From Thermodesulfobacteriota bacterium (GTDB lineage Bacteria > Desulfobacterota > Desulfobacteria > Desulfobacterales > Desulfosudaceae), in assembly GCA_040753795.1 (NCBI GenBank), contig JBFMDX010000002.1, forward strand, positions 1 through 64,000: a stretch of DNA of 64,000 bases, written 5' to 3'. The notes beneath the pieces were generated by a model. It worked only from the letters and a program-made list of their open reading frames with translations. It was not told the DNA's origin and did not search any database. Positions 50,804 to 58,499 of this stretch are shown here, in pieces. Position 1 is the first letter of the stretch. Each line of letters starts with the position of its first letter. A program made the position numbers and the translations under genes.

Positions 50804-51010
50804 CATTCGGAAAAGGGGTTTTGTGAGCGACTTGCGGGCATTTTGGGAGACAAGGGATTAAAAGCCTTCGCGTAAAGAATTTCTCGCTGTCTGAGGGAGA
50901 AAGCCGGCCATTTCATGAAATATTGAACAGCCCGAGTTCGAGAAATTCAGCGAAGGACTTTAATCCCGCCCAAAATGACCGGGGAGCGAACCAAAACCCC
51001 TTCCGAATGC
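50804..51010. repeat. palindrome P14, type B (reverse polarity), variant inner arm
   Basis: GCATTCGGAAAAGGGGTTTT, GTGAGCGACTTGCGGGCATT, GGGATTAAAAGCCTTCGCG and GAATTTCTCGCTGTCTGAGG pair with CCCGAGTTCGAGAAATTC, GCGAAGGACTTTAATCCCG, GACCGGGGAGCGAAC and CCTTCCGAATGC. The inner arm differs from the other B copies (TTAAAAGCCTTCGC instead of CTCAAGGATTCCGGC), and both sides have changed together. Confidence 0.9.
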
Positions 51011-51033
51011 TACCTTCTACTGCCTGGCCGTTC

Positions 51034-51888
51034 CTACTTTAAAAACACGATGCCCGCGTACCCCACGAAGCTTTCGCCCGGACTCTTGTCATAGCTGGTG
51101 GCGTATTCGGTCAGGGCCGCTTCCGTGGCGCCGAGTGCTTTGGCGGCGGATATGGCCGCGGCGGCCGCGCCGGAACAACAGGCATTGCTGCTGGCCAGCG
51201 CCTCGCGGATGACCGGCAGCGGATCCATGGCCAGCATGCGCTCGATGATGCGGCGGTCTTCCCGGTCGCGCACTTTTTCGTGGGCTTCCTGGCCGAAGCC
51301 GTAATGGGTCATGCTGAAATTGGCGCCGTAATGGGTCAGGTCGGTGGACCCGACCACCGCGATGTTCCGGCCAATCTCATTGGCGATTGCGACCACGGCC
51401 GCGCCGATCTCGACGGCCGCCGGGTTCGGCGGTACGCCGATGGGAACGATTTGCGCGTCCCGGAAAAAGTGCTTGATGAACGGCAACTGCAGCTCGATGG
51501 TGTTGTCCTGGGAAAAACGCCGGGTGGTTTCTTCCTGAAAAGAAAACCGCTCCAGAAGAGGACGGGTGATGGCCTCATCCACCTCAAGGGCGCCCAGCGG
51601 GGTTTCGATCCCCCCGGCCGCCATGATGCGCGGCTGGGCGCCCGGCGGCAGATGCATGCCGAAAACGACGATCGTCTCGGGCAGCGGCTTCCGGGCCAGC
51701 AGAGATATGGCCCGGCAGGCGATACCGCCGGAATAAACCCAGCCGGCATGAGGCACGATCACCCCGACCGCCTGCTTTTCCGGTTTTACCTTGACGCCTT
51801 CCTTGAGAAAACCGAGAATCTGCCGCTCACATTCGGCGATCGTACCCGGATACCAGCTGCCCGCGAACACAGCTCTCCTGACATCCAT
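51034..51888 (-). CDS. AmmeMemoRadiSam system protein B (MEMO1 family)
   Basis: The 284-residue protein opens RRAVFAGSWYPGTIAECERQ. GVIVPHAGWVYSGGIACRAI, VVFGMHLPPGAQPRIMAAGG, LQLPFIKHFFRDAQIVPIGV and VVGSTDLTHYGANFS follow, all characteristic of Memo proteins with His residues around a metal site. In bacteria Memo is usually coded with an AMMECR1-like protein and a radical SAM enzyme; neither is visible here. Its reaction is not established. I use ATG 51888, with GGGGG before it. It is probably monocistronic. Confidence 0.92.
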   Translation of the reverse strand: MDVRRAVFAGSWYPGTIAECERQILGFLKEGVKVKPEKQAVGVIVPHAGWVYSGGIACRAISLLARKPLPETIVVFGMHLPPGAQPRIMAAGGIETPLGALEVDEAITRPLLERFSFQEETTRRFSQDNTIELQLPFIKHFFRDAQIVPIGVPPNPAAVEIGAAVVAIANEIGRNIAVVGSTDLTHYGANFSMTHYGFGQEAHEKVRDREDRRIIERMLAMDPLPVIREALASSNACCSGAAAAAISAAKALGATEAALTEYATSYDKSPGESFVGYAGIVFLK

Positions 51889-51993
51889 GATGCCCCCCCA
51901 CAAATCGTTAATGACGGCAAAAATTTTTCCTCATTAAAACGATTGAACCTTTTTTTCCCCGAATGATCAACCGTAAAAGCACATAGTGATGCC

Positions 51994-52021
51994 TTGACAT
52001 CACTCAAAATGATGCTATGAT
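51994..52021 (+). promoter_or_regulatory. vapBC promoter with paired operator half-sites
   Basis: TTGACA (51994-51999) and TATGAT (52016-52021) are 16 bases apart. TGACATCA occurs at 51995-52002, over the -35, and again at 52021-52028, over the start codon. The +1 would be at or very near ATG 52028, so the message should be leaderless. Confidence 0.7.
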
Positions 52022-52027
52022 GACATC

Positions 52028-52273
52028 ATGAGAACCACCATTACCATAGAAAATGATGTGTTGGAACGGGCGAGAGCGATTGCGGCCAAACGGCGGACCC
52101 CGTTCAAAAGGGTCATCAATGAAGCGTTGAGGGCCGGCCTGGACCAGGTGGAGCGGCCTGTCAAAAGCGGACGCTATAAAACAAAACCGCATGCCATGGG
52201 TCTTAAAGCCGGTCGAAACCTGGATAACATCCAGGAGTTGCTGACGCAGATTGAAGGAGAGGATTCCCGTTGA
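52028..52273 (+). CDS. vapB: VapB-family antitoxin
   Basis: The 81-residue protein starts MRTTITIENDVLERARAIAA and continues KRRTPFKRVINEALRAGLDQ, a ribbon-helix-helix of the VapB type. A flexible toxin-binding tail (GRNLDNIQELLTQIEGED) follows. It neutralises VapC and should repress the promoter before it. No ribosome-binding site precedes the ATG, fitting a leaderless message. Its stop overlaps the TTG start of the toxin gene. Confidence 0.9.
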   Translation: MRTTITIENDVLERARAIAAKRRTPFKRVINEALRAGLDQVERPVKSGRYKTKPHAMGLKAGRNLDNIQELLTQIEGEDSR

Positions 52274-52707
52274 TCCTGGTGGACGCCAACATTCTATTGT
52301 ATGCGGAAGACGCGCTGTCCCCGTTTCATCGTCAGGCGCTCGGCTGGTGGGATGATCAGCTTTCCGGGAGCGATCCCGTCGGCCTGTGCTGGCCGGTTCT
52401 GTCCGCCTTTATCCGGATAGGAACCAATCCGCGGGTATTCGAGCATCCGCTCTCTCTGGATCAGGCGATTGCGCGGGTCCAGAGCTGGCTGAATCAGCCC
52501 TGCGCGCGAATCATCCGGCCGACGGAACAGCACTGGACGGTATTTGAAAGGATGCTCAAGGGAGGGCAGGCGGTCGCCAACCTGGTGGCCGACGCGCACA
52601 TCGCCGCCCTGGCCGCGGAACACGGCTGCGACCTGGCCTCAACCGATGCTGATTTTTCCCGGTTTCCCGGCCTGAAATGGTTTAACCCGCTGGCTTTAAA
52701 CCCGTGA
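52270..52707 (+). CDS. vapC: VapC-family PIN-domain toxin
   Basis: The 145-residue protein has the PIN-domain acidic residues: VDANILLYAED (Asp 5), LSAFIRIGTNP with a Glu-free variant of the second motif, ANLVADAHIAALAAEHG (Asp about 108) and LASTDADFSRFPG (Asp about 126-128). It is an endoribonuclease toxin. TTG is the start, overlapping vapB by four bases with GAAGGAGAGG before it. GC content matches the core genes better than the other toxin pairs here, and no palindrome borders it. Confidence 0.9.
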   Translation: MILVDANILLYAEDALSPFHRQALGWWDDQLSGSDPVGLCWPVLSAFIRIGTNPRVFEHPLSLDQAIARVQSWLNQPCARIIRPTEQHWTVFERMLKGGQAVANLVADAHIAALAAEHGCDLASTDADFSRFPGLKWFNPLALNP

Positions 52708-52721
52708 TAAAAGTTTCCCGC

Positions 52722-53393
52722 CTACCCCTTCTTTTTGGCGGCGACCTTCTTTCGGATCCAGTCCAGCCACTGGTCCAGGCCTTCCCCCGTTTTGGACGAG
52801 GTCTTGAATATCGGCATTTCCGGATTGATGCGGTGAATGTTCTCAACCGTCAGGTTGATGTCGTAGTCCAGATAGGCCAGCAGGTCGATCTTGTTAAGCA
52901 GGGCCACGTCGCAGACGCGGAACATGAGCGGGTACTTGACCGGCTTGTCCTCGCCCTCGGTGACGCTCAGCACCACGGCCCGGGCGTCTTCGCCGATGTC
53001 GAACTCCGCCGGGCAGACCAGGTTGCCGATATTCTCCACGATGAGCAGGTCGATCTTGTCCAGGTCGAAATTGGCCGCGGCGGTTTCGATGACATGGGCC
53101 GCCAGGTGGCAGTCGCCGCCGAACTCGTCGGTGTTGACCTGGACCACCTCGGCGCCGGTCACGGCCAGGCGGTCGGCGTCATTGGAGGTGCAGATGTCGC
53201 CCACGATGACGGCGCTGGTCATCTCCGGCATCAGACGCGTCAGGGTTTTCTGCAGCAAGGTCGTTTTGCCGGAACCGGGCGAACTCATGACGTTTAAGAC
53301 AAACACTTTTTTATCCGCGAACTGCTTGCGGTTCTTGGCCGCCATGGTTTCGTTGACGTCCAGGACCCGGCGCACGACTTTGACTTTTTCCAT
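52722..53393 (-). CDS. hypB: hydrogenase nickel incorporation GTPase HypB
   Basis: The 223-residue protein has the P-loop SSPGSGKTTLLQKT (38-51) and VGDICTSNDADRLAVTGAEVVQV. GGDCHLAAHVIETA and LVCPAEFDIGEDARAVVLSVTEGEDKPVKYP-type motifs follow, as in HypB. It delivers nickel to [NiFe]-hydrogenase with HypA, driven by GTP. The His-rich N-terminal store of some HypBs is absent. ATG 53393 has AAGGAGG before it. It follows hypA by 23 bases. No hydrogenase structural gene lies in the window. Confidence 0.95.
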   Translation of the reverse strand: MEKVKVVRRVLDVNETMAAKNRKQFADKKVFVLNVMSSPGSGKTTLLQKTLTRLMPEMTSAVIVGDICTSNDADRLAVTGAEVVQVNTDEFGGDCHLAAHVIETAAANFDLDKIDLLIVENIGNLVCPAEFDIGEDARAVVLSVTEGEDKPVKYPLMFRVCDVALLNKIDLLAYLDYDINLTVENIHRINPEMPIFKTSSKTGEGLDQWLDWIRKKVAAKKKG

Positions 53394-53416
53394 GATTTTC
53401 TGCCTCCTTATTTCTA

Positions 53417-53764
53417 TTAATCCGCAAGCTCCAGGGAGACGATATCCAGTTCCCGGCCGGAAATAATGTCCACCTGGCCACCCTGACATTTGCCGCAAAT
53501 GAAATTCGGGGTCGTGACCGTCCATTCATTTCCGCATGATTTGCAGCGGACGACCACGGGAATTTCTTCGATGGAGAGCGTGGCGCCGGCCAGGGGCGTG
53601 CCCTGAGTGGCGATATCAAAGCAGAAGGTCAGGCTGGCCGGGACAATGGCGGTCAGTTTGCCGGCTCTCAAGTTGACTTTGGCGACCTTGGGGTTCTTGG
53701 CCCCGGCGGGGATGGACGAGACCGCGATATCCACGATCTGCATGGCGATTCCCATTTCGTGCAT
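53417..53764 (-). CDS. hypA: hydrogenase nickel incorporation protein HypA
   Basis: The 115-residue protein begins MHEMGIAMQIVDIA, where His 2 with the neighbouring residues binds nickel. It has a zinc site formed by Cys 74/77 (CKSCG) and Cys 90/93 (CGKC). The length is normal. It hands nickel to the hydrogenase large subunit together with HypB. First gene of the hypAB pair. GAGCC-type spacing leaves a modest ribosome-binding site (AAGGAG before ATG). Confidence 0.95.
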   Translation of the reverse strand: MHEMGIAMQIVDIAVSSIPAGAKNPKVAKVNLRAGKLTAIVPASLTFCFDIATQGTPLAGATLSIEEIPVVVRCKSCGNEWTVTTPNFICGKCQGGQVDIISGRELDIVSLELAD

Positions 53765-53845
53765 GAGCTGGCTCCTTTATCGATCATCCGCGCCGGATAT
53801 GAAACAACACCCGCCGCATTAAGGCCGCGGCTGACATTCACAACT

Positions 53846-53990
53846 TAAGGGCGTCTCTAAAATTAGAATTTTGGTTCGAGGTCAAGGCTTGCGAAAATTT
53901 TAACCGCAGGAATACTTGCAGTATTTCGAGGATTAAAATTTGAGCATAACGCCGACATCGAGCCAAAAGGCAATTTTAGAGATGCCCTTA
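53846..53990. repeat. long palindrome P15 of a different family, ending in the sucD stop codon
   Basis: The left arm (TAAGGGCGTCTCTAAAATT, TTTTGGTTCGAGGTC, GCGAAAATTTTAACCGCAGG) pairs with the right arm (CCTCGAAATACTGCAAGT complement, AATTTTAGAGATGCCCTTA) over about 65 bp. The centre is AATACTTGCAGTATT. It lacks the CTGTTTGAG core. The sucD stop codon (TTA on the plus strand, 53988-53990) is its last triplet. It may terminate the suc transcript before hypAB. Confidence 0.88.
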
Positions 53991-54860
53991 CGAAAACACC
54001 CTGGCGCAAAGTTCGCCCAGAGTCCCCAGGTCGCGGCAGACATGAATGCCGGCTTCCTTCATGGCGGCGATTTTGCCTTCGGCCCCGCCGCTCTTGCCGC
54101 TGATGATGGCGCCGGCATGGCCCATGCGCCTGCCCGGAGGCGCCGTCAGCCCGGCAATAAAACCCACCACCGGCTTGGACACCTTTTCTTTGATGAAGGC
54201 GGCGGCCTTTTCTTCGGCGTTGCCGCCGATCTCGCCGACCATGACAATGCCCCGGGTGTCCGGGTCCTTCTGAAAAGCGTCCAGGCAGTCGATGAAATTG
54301 GTGCCGTTGACCGGATCGCCGCCGATGCCCACGCAGGTGGTCTGGCCGATATTCTGGCCGGTAAGCTGGTGGACCACTTCATAGGTCAGGGTCCCGGAAC
54401 GGGAAACGACACCGACGGGTCCGCCGGGCTTGTGAATGCTGCCGGGCATAATGCCGATCTTGGCCTCGCCCGGCGTGATGATGCCGGGGCAGTTGGGACC
54501 AATCAGGCGGGAGCCCGAGCCGTCCAGGATCTTTTTGACGCGCATCATGTCCATCACGGGAATGCCTTCGGTAATGGCCACGACCAGCGGGATGCCGGCG
54601 TCGACCGCTTCCCGGATACCATCGGCCGCGAAGGGCGGGGGTACGAACACCATGCTGCAGTTGGCTCCGGTCGCCTGGACGGCCTCGGCCACGGTGTTGA
54701 ACACCGGTACGCCGTCCATCTCCTGGCCGCCTTTGCCCGGTGTCACCCCGGCCACCACTTTGGTGCCGTAAGCCAGGCATTGCCGGGTATGAAACTGTCC
54801 TTCCTTGCCGGTGATTCCCTGCACCAGCAGACGGGTGTCTTTATTTACGAATATGCTCAT
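53988..54860 (-). CDS. sucD: succinate--CoA ligase, alpha subunit
   Basis: The 290-residue protein has the CoA-binding start [20 protein letters not shown] and [32 protein letters not shown] and the phosphohistidine segment [11 protein letters not shown] (His 248) follow. It pairs with SucC to interconvert succinyl-CoA and succinate with substrate-level phosphorylation, linking the methylmalonyl-CoA branch to succinate. It follows sucC by 48 bases. Its stop codon lies inside palindrome P15. Confidence 0.96.
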   Translation of the reverse strand: MSIFVNKDTRLLVQGITGKEGQFHTRQCLAYGTKVVAGVTPGKGGQEMDGVPVFNTVAEAVQATGANCSMVFVPPPFAADGIREAVDAGIPLVVAITEGIPVMDMMRVKKILDGSGSRLIGPNCPGIITPGEAKIGIMPGSIHKPGGPVGVVSRSGTLTYEVVHQLTGQNIGQTTCVGIGGDPVNGTNFIDCLDAFQKDPDTRGIVMVGEIGGNAEEKAAAFIKEKVSKPVVGFIAGLTAPPGRRMGHAGAIISGKSGGAEGKIAAMKEAGIHVCRDLGTLGELCARVFS

Positions 54861-54908
54861 CTGAATACCTTTTTGTTGAAATAGACCTTTGATGTTTGAA
54901 AATGCTGC

Positions 54909-56075
54909 TTACGCGGCCTTTACTGCCTGGGCCACCTTGCGGGCGGCGTCGCTCAGGTTTTCCGCGGCCAGCAGGTTCAGTCCGGAATCGGCCAGAATTT
55001 TTTTGCCGGCCTCCACGTTGGTCCCTTCCATGCGGACCACCAGCGGCACGTGAACGTCAATATTCCGGGCCGCCTGCACGATGCCCTGGGCAAGGATGTC
55101 GCAGCGCAGAATGCCGCCGAAAATATTGATCAGGAGGCACTTGACCTTTTTGTCGCTTAAGATGATGCGGAAGCCGTTCTCAACCATTTCGGCGTTGGCG
55201 CCGCCGCCGACATCCAGGAAGTTGGCGGGTTCGGCTCCGGCCAGCTTGATGATGTCCATGGTGGCCATGGCCAGGCCGGCGCCGTTGACCATGTTGCCGA
55301 CGTTGCCGTCCATGTTGATGTAATTCAGGTTGTACTTGGACGCCTCCACCTCCAGGGGATCCTCTTCTCCGGTATCCCGGTAGGCCAGGATGTCCTTGTG
55401 CCGGAACAGGGCGTTATCGTCAAAGTTGATTTTGGCGTCCAGGGCGACCACCGCGTCCTCGGCCGTGATCACCAGGGGATTGATCTCCACCAGGGAGGCG
55501 TCCAGGTCGACAAACAGGCGGAACAGGTCGCTGACCACCTGGGTGAATTGCTTGACGGCGGCCGCCGGCAGGTTCAGGCCGTAAGCCACCCGGCGGCAGT
55601 GAAAGGCGGAAAGCCCGGACAGGGGATTGACAAAAACCTTGATAATCTTCTCCGGCGTCTTTTCCGCCACCTCCTCGATATCCATGCCCCCGGCCTCGCT
55701 GGCCATGATGACGATGCTGGCCGTTTCCCGGTCGGTGATGATGGACAGGTAAAGCTCCCGGGCGATGTTGACGCCCTGCTCCACCAGCACCTTGCGGACC
55801 AGGGTGCCGCCGGGGCCGGTCTGGGGCGTTACCAGTTGCGAACCGATCAGTTTGCCGGCAAAGGCCTCGGCTTCGTCCGCGGAACGGACCACCTTGACGC
55901 CGCCGCCCTTGCCGCGGCCGCCGGCATGGACCTGGGCTTTGACCACCACCGGAAACCCGCCCAGGGTCCCGGCCGCTTTCCCGGCGTCGGCCGCGTTTTC
56001 CGCCATGACCCCGGAAGGCGTGGGGATGTTGTATTTACGAAACAACTCTTTGGTCTGATACTCATGAATTTTCAT
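54909..56075 (-). CDS. sucC: succinate--CoA ligase, beta subunit
   Basis: The 388-residue protein begins MKIHEYQTKELFRKYNIPTP and has the ATP-grasp part VVVKAQVHAGGRGKGGGVKV. It ends with GGGANAEMVENGFRIILSDK and LLINIFGGILRCDILAQGIV. It supplies the nucleotide-binding subunit to SucD. Length and motifs are normal. I use ATG 56075, with GAGGTTT before it; the frame extends to 56105. It follows the carboxyltransferase/biotin-carrier gene by 80 bases on the same strand. Confidence 0.96.
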   Translation of the reverse strand: MKIHEYQTKELFRKYNIPTPSGVMAENAADAGKAAGTLGGFPVVVKAQVHAGGRGKGGGVKVVRSADEAEAFAGKLIGSQLVTPQTGPGGTLVRKVLVEQGVNIARELYLSIITDRETASIVIMASEAGGMDIEEVAEKTPEKIIKVFVNPLSGLSAFHCRRVAYGLNLPAAAVKQFTQVVSDLFRLFVDLDASLVEINPLVITAEDAVVALDAKINFDDNALFRHKDILAYRDTGEEDPLEVEASKYNLNYINMDGNVGNMVNGAGLAMATMDIIKLAGAEPANFLDVGGGANAEMVENGFRIILSDKKVKCLLINIFGGILRCDILAQGIVQAARNIDVHVPLVVRMEGTNVEAGKKILADSGLNLLAAENLSDAARKVAQAVKAA

Positions 56076-56155
56076 ATAAACCTCATTCTGGCGGCATGGC
56101 GACAACCTCTCGCCCGGTTTTAAGCCACCGTTTTATTCGAATTTTCGCGAGCGGA

Positions 56156-58219
56156 TTAACCGATCACGCACAGCACCGCATCTTTTTTGACGGTATCCCC
56201 GGCTGAAAAATTGATCGCCTTGACCGTTCCGGCGGCCGGTGAGGGCAGGGCGTTTTCCATTTTCATGGCTTCAAGGACCACCACCGTTTCACCTTCGGCA
56301 ACGGAATCGCCCACATTTTTTGCGTACCGGACGATCATTCCCGGCATGGGCGCGGTCAGGGGCGTTCCCTTGGCGCCGTCGGCAGCCTTCGCCGGAGCCT
56401 TTTTCTCCTCCGCTTTGACCGGTGCCGGTGACGCCTTGGGCGAAGCAGCCGGAGCCGCAGGCGCGGCCGCAGTCGGGGCCGACGCGGGAGCCGGCCTGGA
56501 AACCGCCGGCGCCGCCATAACCGGACCGGAACCGATGCGGGCGGCGGCCTGCTGGATGTAGGCAATGGCCGGAGAATCGCCGGTTTCATCCACGCCGACT
56601 TCGTAGTACTCGTTGTCCACAAACACGTTGAAGGTGCGCAAGTGTTCGCTCTTTTTGGGCATGTCCGCCTTTTCCGGCTTGACCACCAGCTTGCCGGCTC
56701 TGGCCTTTGCCATCAGCGTCTCTTCCGTCTTGGCCTCGTCCAGGGTCTTGGCCCGCACGGACTCGGGCGGATTCTCGAATCCGTACTTCCATTTTAAGAA
56801 TTTTCGACCGGTCACGGGATAAAGGGCGTAAATCAGGGTGTCGTCGATGTCCACCGCCAGATCGCTGATCTCGGTCTTGGCTTTTTCCATTTCCGGCTCC
56901 AGGATCTCAGCCGGCCGGCCGGCGAACGGTTCTTCACCCCGGGCGTATCCCTTCAGGGCCTTTTTCTGGACGTCCGGATTGATGGGCACGGCTGTCTTGC
57001 CGTACAATCCGAAACACAGGTCCTTGACCTGATCGGTGATCCGCTGATACCGCTCGCCGCCCTTGTCGAACAGCACGTTGTTGACCGTCTGAACGCCGAC
57101 GATCTGACTGGTCGGCGTGACCAGGGGAATCTGTCCCAGGTCTTTCCGGACCTTGGGCAATTCCTTGTACACTTCGTCCAGTTTGTCCAGGGCGTCCATT
57201 TCTTTGAGCTGGTTAAAAAGATTGGAGAGCATGCCGCCGGGGGTCTGGTGCAGGAGCACGTCGATATCGATGATGGACATTTTGGGCTCGTTGAGCAGAT
57301 GCCGGTACTTGGGCATGATGTCCCTTTCCAGCACGGTGTTGATGGCCACCAGGTGTTTGATGTCAAAACCCGTGTCGCGGTTGGTGCCCAGCAGCGCCAT
57401 GACCAGGGGTTCGATGGCCGGATGGGAGGTGCGGTAGGCATAGGGAGAAAGACAGGTGTCGACGATATCCACGCCGGCTTCCACCGCCTTGAGATGGGAC
57501 ATGGGCGCCAGCCCGGAGGTGAAATGACTGTGAAAATGGATCGGCGGTTTAACCGTTTCCTTCAGTGCCTTGACGATCTGATAAATGTCGTAGGGCGCCA
57601 CCAGTCCGGCCATGTCCTTGATGCAGATGGTGTCCGCGCCCATGGCCTCAAGCTCCTTAGCCTTGGTGACGAAATAATCGACGTTGTAAACAGGCCCGCC
57701 CAGGCGCGGTTCGGTCAGGCTGTAGCAGATGGTGCCCTGAAAATGCTTGCCCATTTTTTTGATCACGGAGACCACGGTCTCAAAGTTGCGGAAATCGTTT
57801 AAGGCGTCGAAGGTCCGGAAAATATCCATGCCGTTTTCAGCGGCCCTTTCCACAAAAACGCGGGCCACGTCATCGGCATAGTTGCGGTAACCCACCAGGT
57901 TCTGCCCGCGCAGCAGCATGGAAAAGGCGGTCTTCTTAAAATAACGCTTCAGGGTCCGGATCCGCTCCCAGGGGTCTTCATTCAGGAAACGGTGCATGGT
58001 GTCAAAAGTGGCGCCGCCCCACATCTCCACGGCCCAGAAACCCACTTCATCCATCATTTCCGCCACCGGGATCATGTCTTCGGTTCTTCCCCGGGTGGCA
58101 AACAGCGATTGATGGCCGTCCCGCAGGGACAGGTCCATTACCTTCAGGGGGTTCTCCGCCTTGGGACGGTCTTTGTCATAGTTCATCTTGGTCATTTTTA
58201 CCTGGCTGTGGTCACTCAT
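56156..58219 (-). CDS. carboxyltransferase 5S-type domain fused to biotin carrier (PycB/OadA-like)
   Basis: Residues ~25-290 form a carboxyltransferase TIM barrel, with LRDGHQSL (32-39), the CIKDMAG Lys 201 and metal ligands HSH at 230-232. The conserved carboxylase domain continues to about 500. An Ala/Pro-rich linker (about 560-620) leads to a biotinyl domain with EAMKMEN, biotin on Lys 653. It transfers CO2 between oxaloacetate/pyruvate and biotin. Beside MmdA-type carboxyltransferase and methylmalonyl-CoA genes it should act as the 5S plus 1.3S parts of a transcarboxylase. Oxaloacetate decarboxylase or pyruvate carboxylase B are alternatives. Confidence 0.92.
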   Translation of the reverse strand: MSDHSQVKMTKMNYDKDRPKAENPLKVMDLSLRDGHQSLFATRGRTEDMIPVAEMMDEVGFWAVEMWGGATFDTMHRFLNEDPWERIRTLKRYFKKTAFSMLLRGQNLVGYRNYADDVARVFVERAAENGMDIFRTFDALNDFRNFETVVSVIKKMGKHFQGTICYSLTEPRLGGPVYNVDYFVTKAKELEAMGADTICIKDMAGLVAPYDIYQIVKALKETVKPPIHFHSHFTSGLAPMSHLKAVEAGVDIVDTCLSPYAYRTSHPAIEPLVMALLGTNRDTGFDIKHLVAINTVLERDIMPKYRHLLNEPKMSIIDIDVLLHQTPGGMLSNLFNQLKEMDALDKLDEVYKELPKVRKDLGQIPLVTPTSQIVGVQTVNNVLFDKGGERYQRITDQVKDLCFGLYGKTAVPINPDVQKKALKGYARGEEPFAGRPAEILEPEMEKAKTEISDLAVDIDDTLIYALYPVTGRKFLKWKYGFENPPESVRAKTLDEAKTEETLMAKARAGKLVVKPEKADMPKKSEHLRTFNVFVDNEYYEVGVDETGDSPAIAYIQQAAARIGSGPVMAAPAVSRPAPASAPTAAAPAAPAASPKASPAPVKAEEKKAPAKAADGAKGTPLTAPMPGMIVRYAKNVGDSVAEGETVVVLEAMKMENALPSPAAGTVKAINFSAGDTVKKDAVLCVIG

Positions 58220-58251
58220 ATCTTCTCCTTCTATTAAAAATAGACATTTTC

Positions 58252-58482
58252 CTATCGATGAAACGCCTTTAACTGCATCATGACGCGGTTCTGCATCTGC
58301 GCCTGCCGGCCCTGGATGCCCCAGTTGTTCCGGAACGTGAACGGGCCCTGCTCCAGGGCGGAGGTGCCCCGGGCCGACTCGGCCATTTCCGAAATCACGG
58401 CCATCTCTTCCTGACCGGCGATGTAGGTCATCACCGCCGCGCAGATGGCGGCCCTGACTTTGTTGTTGTTTTCTTTCATCAT
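58252..58482 (-). CDS. small conserved-context protein in the transcarboxylase cluster
   Basis: The 76-residue protein reads KVRAAICAAVMTYIAGQEEM, then SEMAESARGTSALEQGPFTF and RNNWGIQGRQAQMQNRVMMQ. It has one amphipathic N-terminal helix and no membrane anchor. I recognise no named family. The helix with AAICAAVMTYI faintly recalls small subunits of biotin-dependent decarboxylases. Its place between the carboxyltransferase and the biotin-carrier gene suggests an assembly or linker subunit (inference). AGGAGAG precedes ATG 58482; a second ATG is next to it. Confidence 0.75.
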   Translation of the reverse strand: MMKENNNKVRAAICAAVMTYIAGQEEMAVISEMAESARGTSALEQGPFTFRNNWGIQGRQAQMQNRVMMQLKAFHR

Positions 58483-58499
58483 CCGACTCTCCTGGCTGG

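Noticed and set aside
33535-51010. Type-A and type-B elements as attC sites of a classical integron
   Set aside because: Their borders (GTTGCAAAAAG, CCTTTCTGCC) do not fit RYYYAAC/GTTRRRY, they are far longer than attC, and no integrase is seen.
33535-51010. The long palindromes as plain Rho-independent terminators
   Set aside because: They lack T-runs and have ~85-bp arms with a conserved core and bulges; a terminating effect is possible but does not explain their features.
1436-51010. Insertion sequences or a transposon carrying the repeats
   Set aside because: No transposase, integrase or HUH nuclease frame could be recognised anywhere in the window; any mobilising enzyme must act in trans.
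53846-53990. P15 as another member of the CTGTTTGAG family
   Set aside because: It has no CTGTTTGAG/CGAGTT core and no GTGAGCG/TTCGCTC ends, so it was kept as a separate family.
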